A stretch of 64,000 nucleotides of DNA from NCBI GenBank assembly GCA_928212115.1, contig CAKMRJ010005523.1, positions 246,946,629 through 247,010,628 of the forward strand, written 5' to 3'. The stretch's first letter is position 1. Each line of letters opens with the position of its first letter. The DNA comes from Lactuca virosa. Its lineage: Eukaryota > Streptophyta > Magnoliopsida > Asterales > Asteraceae. Shown one piece after another: positions 56,933 to 64,000 of the stretch. The position numbers and the translations under genes are program-made. The notes beneath the pieces were generated by a model, which searched no databases, was not told the DNA's origin, and saw nothing but the letters and a program-made list of their open reading frames with translations.

Positions 56933-59900
56933 ATGGATACCCAAATCCCAACTGCTAGTCTCCATTACATGAACTAAGAGTTTGCCAAGCTTGACCGATT
57001 CGATGGTCAGAACTACACCCGCTGAGCTGACAAGGTCAAGTTCATGCTTTATGTGCTAAAGATCGCCTATGTTTTGGACCCAAAACCGGCCCCAATTCCT
57101 GCTGATCCAATTCCCGAGGCGAGGAAAACTATGGATCCAATGATCATCTCTGATATGGAAAAGCAAAGGGCTCTGCGTAGAGAGTCTAAGGAACTGTATG
57201 TGGGTCACATCAAGAACTCAATGTCTGATCGGCTCTATGATCTTTACGCGCCGGTCAAAGATCCGAGAGAGTTATGGAGTGCTTTGGAACTCAAGTACAA
57301 GGTACATGAGGAAGTTACCAACAAGTACCTAGTGTCAAAGTACTTAGAGTTTCAAATGGCCGATGACAAACCTATCATGGAACAAGTGCATGAACTCTAG
57401 GTCATGGTCAACAAGTTGAACATGCTCTCTATCTCGATACCAGAACTCTTTCAGGTTGGTGCGATCATCGCAAAACTGCCACCCTCGTGGAAAGACTTCT
57501 CTAAGATAATGATGCACAAATCTGAGGACTACTCCTTGGATGATCTGATGAAACACCTTCGCATTGAGGAAGAAACTCGCATCAGAGACAAGCGTGGTAA
57601 AGTCGGATTAAGTGTGCACTGTGTATCAAACTGGGGGTTCTGGTCATAAGACCAAGTTTGGGGGACAAAACAAAAGGAACTTGGGACCTAAGAAACAAAG
57701 CTTCAAGAAACCAAGTCATCAGAATCCTAAATCAAATCCGAAGAGGGCCAGACCTTGCCACGTCTGCGGAGAAATTGGGCACTATGCGAGAGAATGCAAA
57801 GATCGCAAATCAGGACCGGTTGCACATGCAGTTGAGCAAGTGACTGATATGGTGGCAAGTGTGACCCTTGGAGAGATTTTCATGATCTCTTCGCTTACCC
57901 GAGCAATCTATGCTCGAGGATGGTTTGTAGATATTGGAGCCACTGTGCATGTTTGTGGGCAACGAGAGAGCTTCCGCACTTACTGTCCAATTCCACCAGG
58001 AACGATAGTTGTCTATGCTAATGGTCACAAAGCTAAAGTTCAAGGAATAGGTGATGTTCGTCTGAAGTTCACACGTGGTGAATGGGTTACCCTTCAAGAT
58101 GTTCTTCATGTTCCTACTATCTTGAAGGGGTTGGTTTCTGCGGACAAGTTTGACAAAGGTGGGTTCAAGATGGTGCTTAAGAATGGCAAAATTGCGATCA
58201 CTAAGGGCAGATGATATGTTGGGAGGGCGAATAATTGTTCAGGAATGTATCGTTTGTGTCTTAGTGATGATGGTAGTGCAAATGGGTCTAGTGTTGAGAG
58301 TAATGGTGTTAGTGCGAGTGTTTCAAGTGTGTCTAGTGTTACTAATAATGATATAATTGATGGATTGGCTGCTAATGTGAATGAAGTGAACTTTTCTGGT
58401 TATTTTGTTTGTTCAGTTTCTTTATGACATAAACGTTTAGCACACACTAATGTTAAGAACATTGAAAAAATGCAAACTAAAGGAATGTTAAAATATGACT
58501 CAAAAGATTTTGAAAAATGTGAAACTTGTATGAAATCAAAGTTTACAAAGAAACCATTTCCATAAGTTAAGAGAAATACATCATTACTTGAGTTGATTCA
58601 TTATAATATATGTGAATTAAATTGAATACTTACTCGAGGAGGAAAAAGGTATTTCATCACATTCTGTGACGACTCCAGTCGATATCTACATGTTTATTTG
58701 TTGAGATCAAAAGATGAAGATTTTGATGCATTTAAACTGTATAAGCCTGAATTCGAAAATCAACTTGAAAGACACATCAAAATTCTTTGCTCGGATAGAG
58801 GCGAAAAATACTTCAACCAAGAGTTTGGCACATTCTGTGAAGAGAATGGAATTAAACATGAGAGAACTTCACCATATACTCCCCAACAAAATCGTTTGGC
58901 TGAAAGAAAGAACCGAACCCTTTGTGAAATGGTCAATTGTATGTTGAACCAATCGGGTCAACCAAACAATCTGTGGGGGGAAGCACTATTGACTGCTTGT
59001 TATGTTCATAATAGGATCACTAGTCGTGTGATTCCTACAAGCCCTTATGAGTTATGGAAAGGTAGAAAGCCTAACCAAGACTATTTGAAAGTGTGGGGTG
59101 TGTTGCTTATTATCGGACTCCCTCTCCTAAGCGAACCAAAATGGGAGCACGAGCTAATAAGAGTATATTTATTGGATATGCTCACAATAGCAAGGCTTAC
59201 CATTTATTAGATACTGAATCATGTGTTGTTGTGGAATCCAGAGATGTGGAATTCTTTGAGGACAAGTTTTCTAGGGATGATGAAAAATCTAGTCATACAA
59301 CACCTACAAGTACTTCTCGAGAAATACTCCCACCTTTTCCTATTGTGGAGGAACCATGGAGAAGCACTAGGGTTAGAATAGAGAAAAGTTTTGGAGACGA
59401 TTTCTATTCTTATCTGGTCGAAGGAACACAAAAGAAAGTGACAAGAGAGGTCATCTTTTCCATTAACTTGGATGATGATCCTAAGACCTTTACTGAAGCC
59501 ATGACGTCTAGAGATGCTCCTTTGTGGAAGGAATCCATCAATGATGAAATGGACTCAATTATGGGTAATGGAACTTGGGAGTTAGCTGATCTACCCAAGG
59601 GGAGGAGATCCATAGGATCTAAATGGATATTCAAGAGAAAATATCATCCAGATGGATCCATATCTGCCTATAAAGCAAGATTAGTTGCTAAAGGCTACAG
59701 GCAGCGAGAAGGGATCAATTATTTTGATACCTATGCCCCAGTTGCTAGGATTATTTCTATTAGAACTGTCATAGCAATATCAACTTTGAAAGGACTGTAC
59801 ATTCATGAAATGGATGTGGAGACAGCCTTTCTGAATGATTATCTTAAGGAGGAGATTTACTTAGAGAAATCTGAAGGTTTCGTGATACCCGGACAGAAAA

Positions 59901-61010
59901 ACAAAGTTTGTAGACTTGTTAAATCGTTGTACGGGTTGAAACAAGCTCCCAAATAGTGGCATGAGAGATTTGACACCACTGTGACTGCTTTCGGATTTCA
60001 GCATAACAGTACTGACAAATGTATTTATTCCAAATACACATCCGATTACATAGTAGTAATATGTCTTTATATTGTTGATATGTTGATCATTGGCACTCAC
60101 CTAGAAGGTATTCTTGAGACGAAGAAATACCTATCCTCGAACTTTAAGATGAAAGATCTTGGTGAAGTTGATACAGTTCTTGGTATCAAGGTGAAAAGGA
60201 CAGGCAATCAGATTTCTCTGAGTCAATCTCATTACATAGAGAAAATTCAGACAAAGTTTCAACATTTGAATATTAAGGAATTCAACACTGCTGTTGATTC
60301 AAGTGCGAAATGTGAATTCTGGACGAGTAGTGGCTCAACTAGAATATGCAAGTGCAATTAGGAGCATGATGTATGCTACTCATTGCACTCGATCTGACAT
60401 CACATTCGCTGTAAGCAAACTGAGTCAATATACTATCAATCCAGTGACAGAGCACTGGAAGGCAGTGGGTAGAGTACTAGGATACCTGAAAAGGACAAGT
60501 ACTTTTAAGTTGATGTATTCGTCATCAAATGGAATTCTAGAAGGGTATTCTGATGCTAGTTGGATAGATCACACCAGTGACTCGAGATCCACAAGTGGTT
60601 GGGTTTATACTCTAGCTGGCGGTGCTATTTCTTGGGCGAGCAAGAAACAGACATGCATAACTCATTCAATGATGGAAGCAGAGCTAATTGCCTTAGCAGC
60701 AATGGGCAAAGAGGCAGAGTGGATTCGTGATCTACTTATGGATATCCGTCTGTGGGATATTCCAATGCCTTCAATACCCATGTACTGTGACAGTGAGGCC
60801 ACACTGTCTAAAGTATGTAATGCGGTATCTAATCGGAAGTCGATACATCTAGGTATGAGACATAATTTTGTGAGACAACTAATTGAAAGTGGTATCATCA
60901 AGGTTATCTATGTCAAGACAAGTAGGAACTTGGCATATCCGTTTACCAAACATCCGACGAGAGATTTGGTTACATTTACCACGAGAGTCATGGGTATAAG
61001 ACCACAATAG
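56933..61010 (+). pseudogene. Decayed copia gag-pol (Tnt1-like)
   Basis: Gag begins at 56933, but stops occur at 56975, 57023 and 57398, and frames shift afterwards. A CCHC zinc knuckle (CHVCGEIGHYAREC) is kept near 57755. The protease signature reads DIGA instead of the usual D-S/T-G-A, so its catalytic context is lost. The integrase region has frameshifts before 58690, then keeps part of the DDE core (SPYTPQQN, then ERKNRTLCEMV). The reverse transcriptase keeps YKARLVAKGYRQ, has a stop at 59954-59956, and its YVDD-type box has one aspartate replaced. RNase H is the best preserved part (YSDASW, then MMEAEL). No functional polyprotein can be made. Confidence 0.9.
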
Positions 61011-61520
61011 AATCGCTTAGTGATGGAAACCCAACTTGGCATTAGTGCTCCTAATTCTCAAGTTTAAAGGGTAACAATGAAGTCACTAACGATAGAAGGT
61101 ACTATCATTAATGATAGATCTATGTGAGGTAGGATAATACGTCATTGCCGAGAACGAGGTTGATTTACAACTCTTAACAAAGTTTTGGAGACATCTAAGC
61201 AACGAAGATGTTATAAAAGTTTGCCTATATGATCTAGAGGTGGTGCTGCCTCAAGCGAAGATTAGTGGTTTATCTTCTAAAGGGTCATGAAAAGAATTTA
61301 TAGCACATGACCATATTAGCGCACAGGGAGAACGCAAAGACGGCATGCGATGTGTAGGGGTAAACTGGAGAGGTCACAAGGTTCATGGTTTAAACCTATA
61401 CGGATACCATTGAATCGGTCTCTTCTTGTTTGTTCTCATTAAACTAGGGTTTAATCTTCGTGACACCCGAGTGACATCATATGTCTGAGTGAAAGGAAAC
61501 TTTCCAACTTGGTAGAGGAT

Positions 61521-62469
61521 TGTTGGAAACTATGAAGGTATAATAGCAAGTTGACTATTTTCCTTTATCCCACATTGGTGGGGGAAGAAACCTTGTGTAG
61601 GTTTATAAGTCTTTTCACTTGATAGGCCTTCAAAAGCTTTAGTGGATCAAAGAAATGGGCCAAACCCACACACGCGCGCCTAGCCTAGCCTAGCCTAGCA
61701 CTAGCTGACGTCGTGAGTGCGCGAAATGGCCTAATTTAGGCGCACTTGGCACTTAGCATGATGCATCGGTCGTTGGGAGCTGAGGAGCTTCTATTTTTGA
61801 CGAAGTTCGGGTCAAATCGGTTTGACCGGTCTGGTCAAACGGTTGACTTCGTGGATATGACAACAAAATATTCTAGAAGGCTTAGAAAACGGATAGCTTG
61901 GAGAACAAGTCGTCGCCCTAGGGTTTCTATGGGCCGACCCAAGAGGGGCCTCTTTATTGCCTTCTAGGGTTTCAATACCTATAAATACAACTCTCTGGGA
62001 GCCGTATTTCATGTCCGAAAATTGAAAGCTCTCTCTTTCTCTTTGCGATTTCTTCCCGGTTTCTTAGTATTCACTTTGCGTTTATCGTTTCCATTGCTGT
62101 TGGAAACTCAGTAAATCTGCATTAAATCTTGGGGTTTTACTCTGTTGCTTACAGCCGATAAAAACGACGTAAAAACCTTTAAAGACAGGAGTTCGATCCA
62201 TGCAGTTATTACACAATCAAGATCCAAGATCAGCCGTCAACATGTTGGTTTTACATAATTGTCTTGTTTTTAATTTCGTCCAATAATAGGACACTCTCCT
62301 TCTACCTTTCTTATAATCAGATCTAATCGAGAATGATTAATCTGGTTTCTGGACGAAACTTGGTAATTATATTAATTATAATTGGATCTATTATTCGCAA
62401 CTAATCGACATATAATTCTCAATTTTATTTGTCGGTTTCCTTGCGTGTCTATGGTTATGATTCACAACA
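61521..62469 (+). repeat. 3-prime LTR of the intronic copia element
   Basis: A 949-bp LTR starting TGTTGGAAACTATG and ending ATTCACAACA. It retains a segment (near 61728-61850) with TTTGACCGGTCTGGTCAAA, a short inverted repeat absent from the left LTR. The preceding polypurine tract is weak (GGTAGAGGAT). Confidence 0.9.
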
Positions 62470-62474
62470 TTAGG

Positions 62475-63066
62475 CATGTTAACTTTTTAGTAATTTCATC
62501 ATCAGTATTTTGGTTAAATACAATCAGTCTAGATCATATACAAAGTACATATGCTAAGAATCAACAAGAAAAAAAAAAAAAACTAAACAATTGACAAAAT
62601 ATATTAGTTAGCAACAAAGTATTTTGAAAATATGTTGGGATAATTGTTGTGACTTGTTAGAATTTCAACTAATACACTTCGTAAATGTTAAAGTGTATAG
62701 TTGCATTAAACCAAAATATTGATGAACCGACGAAAGAATGTCGAGATGTTTTTTTACCGAATGACTTAAATGATACATTTTTTAAAAGTACAGTGAATAG
62801 GTTTGTAAGAGAAAAACAACTTAAGTGAGATAAATAAAAAAATACGTTATTATCAGACTTTATGCATATTAAATACGTCTATAACTCATGTCATCAATTA
62901 CTTGATTGATAAATTCTATTATCATAGATAATCTAAAATAAACTAAATTGATGTTTACTGTATAAAAATATGGTTGATTCATTTTTTTTTATCGAATATG
63001 CAAATCAAAATTCGTAGAAAATACGATTAAAACTAAAACTAAAATTACGGGTACAATTCGACGTAC
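62475..63066. other. Intron 1 of the methyltransferase, upstream part
   Basis: AT-rich intron sequence between the copia element and exon 1. No other feature is recognised. Confidence 0.7.
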
Positions 63067-63446
63067 CAACTTTCGATGAACACTTTATCTTGAAGCAACT
63101 CCATAACAGGACATAAAGAGACCCCATCTTTGTTTGGAATAAAGTATTTGGCAACAGAGGTGAGTCCATACACTCGAACCAACCCCAACTCATGGTCTCG
63201 TTGATTGCAAGTAACAACCGAATAACTAGCGAGCAACCGAAACATTCGATCGAGCATCTGGTGGGCACTCGGGTTTGTAATGGACAAACGAGACACGATC
63301 TCATGAGCCGAGAGTTGTGCACTGGGCCCCGCCTCGGCTATTGTCTCGAATACCTTGAGCTTGATTGCAGTCACCAACACCATGGTCAATGATGTAGAGG
63401 TAACCAGTTGCATTGCATATGCGAAATCCTCCTCCCTCGAACCCAT

Positions 63447-64000
63447 TTTCAACAGCTGAGCAATCCGTTTAATAACTAATTTATAGAAACTTTGTTGGAA
63501 ATACCTTATAGCACTCCATACCTCAATTGACCCCTCTTTATATATGTAATCATTTAGAAACTCACTACACAATTTAGGTAGATTAATTTGGCTGATTTCA
63601 CGATTTTAGGAATCATTGATTAGCTTGCTAATTTTGATATTTTTCAAGCTAGACTCTTAGGTTTGGCCATCATATATACATATAGCAATATAGGTCATTT
63701 TCACTAAAACTATAGCATGCCTATATAAAATTACTAGTATACGCTATGACGGTAAATTGATATATAATGTATTTTGGTATATCACGGACTTATTATTTTA
63801 TGCTACAAGTTTATATGTTAGTTTTGATATTTTTCAAACTAGAATCTTATTTTTGGACTATACACATCAATATAGTTTATTTTGACTAAAATTATATTGT
63901 GCCTATATAATCTTTACTAAAATATGCTATTATGGTAAGTTGATATATAATTTATTTGGTATATCAGATAGATTTATTAGACGAAGCAGTATGGGTCACC
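63447..64000 (-). promoter_or_regulatory. Methyltransferase promoter with TATA box and repeat
   Basis: On the minus strand a TATA box, CATATATAAAG (63536-63546), lies about 90 bp upstream of the pseudogene ATG. Further upstream, two diverged tandem units of about 190 bp (starting near 63629 and 63820) share TTTTGATATTTTTCAA, CCTATATAA and TTGATATATAAT phrases. They are probably non-coding repeats. Confidence 0.6.

Larger units (their letters stand above)
56028..62469 (+). mobile_element. Ty1/copia retrotransposon inside the methyltransferase intron
   Basis: TTAGG lies at both edges (56023-56027 and 62470-62474). The LTRs are 858 bp (56028-56885) and 949 bp (61521-62469), each with TGTTGG to CACAACA ends. 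The left one lacks about 90 bp present in the right one, and substitutions are frequent, so insertion is older than that of the copia element at 29155. Internal order is gag, protease, integrase, reverse transcriptase, RNase H, the copia arrangement. I find no initiator-tRNA-Met site after the left LTR (ATCTTAAAGG instead), so the primer site has drifted or another tRNA was used. It lies on the strand opposite the host gene. Confidence 0.93.
53960..63446 (-). pseudogene. Caffeic acid O-methyltransferase-like gene, disrupted
   Basis: Four minus-strand exons can be joined: 63067-63446, 54503-54817, 54333-54397 and 53960-54246. Family members transfer a methyl group from S-adenosylmethionine to phenolic hydroxyls in the cytosol. 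Exon 1 has the dimerisation domain (MGSREEDFAYAMQL start, MLDRMFRLLASYSV). Exon 2 has the cofactor motif VDVGGGLGVA. Exon 4 keeps the catalytic His in WILHDWSDDHC and the NPGGKER motif. Two breaks are visible: exon 2 is 315 nt, which leaves the wrong phase for exon 3 (a net one-base gain near 54515-54535), and a second shift near 53990-54000 removes the family C-terminus, so the frame stops at 53977. Intron 1 is 8.2 kb because of a copia insertion. The promoter still has a TATA box. It is probably a recent pseudogene. Confidence 0.85.

Noticed and set aside
1..64000. tRNA, rRNA or other structured RNA genes
   Set aside because: I found no cloverleaf-type sequence with A and B boxes; the TGGTATCAGAGC matches are retroelement primer sites, not tRNA genes. 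A tRNAscan and Infernal run would be decisive.

Overview
The window is nuclear DNA of a flowering plant. Its genes have many introns with canonical GT..AG borders, intergenic DNA is AT-rich with long (TA)n tracts, and more than half of the sequence is transposable elements (TEs). The retrotransposon LTRs carry many copies of a short palindrome, ACTCG-N-CGAGT. From memory this is abundant in lettuce-type (Asteraceae, Lactuca) genomes, so lettuce or a close relative is my best guess. That assignment is inference.

Layout. Positions 1-12,500 are gene-bearing: a five-exon plastid-targeted DUF2358 protein (1610-2877, minus), a two-exon secreted DUF538 protein (5311-6524, minus) and a 13-exon LUC7 splicing factor (8912-12490, minus). 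Small DNA transposons lie between them: a hAT-like element at 665-1312, and a CCGG-rich hAT-like element at 7269-8342 that sits inside an older MITE. Positions 12,500-20,800 hold no convincing gene. They contain a PIF/Harbinger-like element nested in a MITE with perfect 16-bp ends, microsatellites and two probable Helitron termini.

Positions 20,815-48,505 are one nested retrotransposon complex. A 23-kb Ty3/gypsy element (21832-45026, target duplication CCCTA) lies inside a fragment of another gypsy-type LTR, which itself abuts a copia fragment. The 23-kb element was later invaded by a solo LTR (22630-24692, duplication ACAAC), by a gag-only copia element (29155-36795, duplication GTAAG) and by a broken copy of that copia family (37277-41756). 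Two further LTR-like pieces follow.

Positions 48,500-64,000 hold a long-terminal-inverted-repeat element (49323-50966), a Helitron 3-prime end (51030), a complete eight-exon EMC10 gene (51568-53761, plus) and a caffeic-acid-O-methyltransferase-like gene on the minus strand (53960-63446). The methyltransferase is broken twice by frameshifts, and its first intron holds a decayed but structurally complete Ty1/copia element (56028-62469, duplication TTAGG).

The host genes have unrelated roles: plastid protein, secreted protein, U1 snRNP splicing, ER membrane insertion and phenylpropanoid-type methylation. They do not form a cluster. The most unusual material is in the TEs: the gag-only copia family with a long ORF-less region shared by two copies, LTR arrays predicted to give C(UUCG)G tetraloop hairpins, and one palindromic motif shared by gypsy LTRs and a copia leader.
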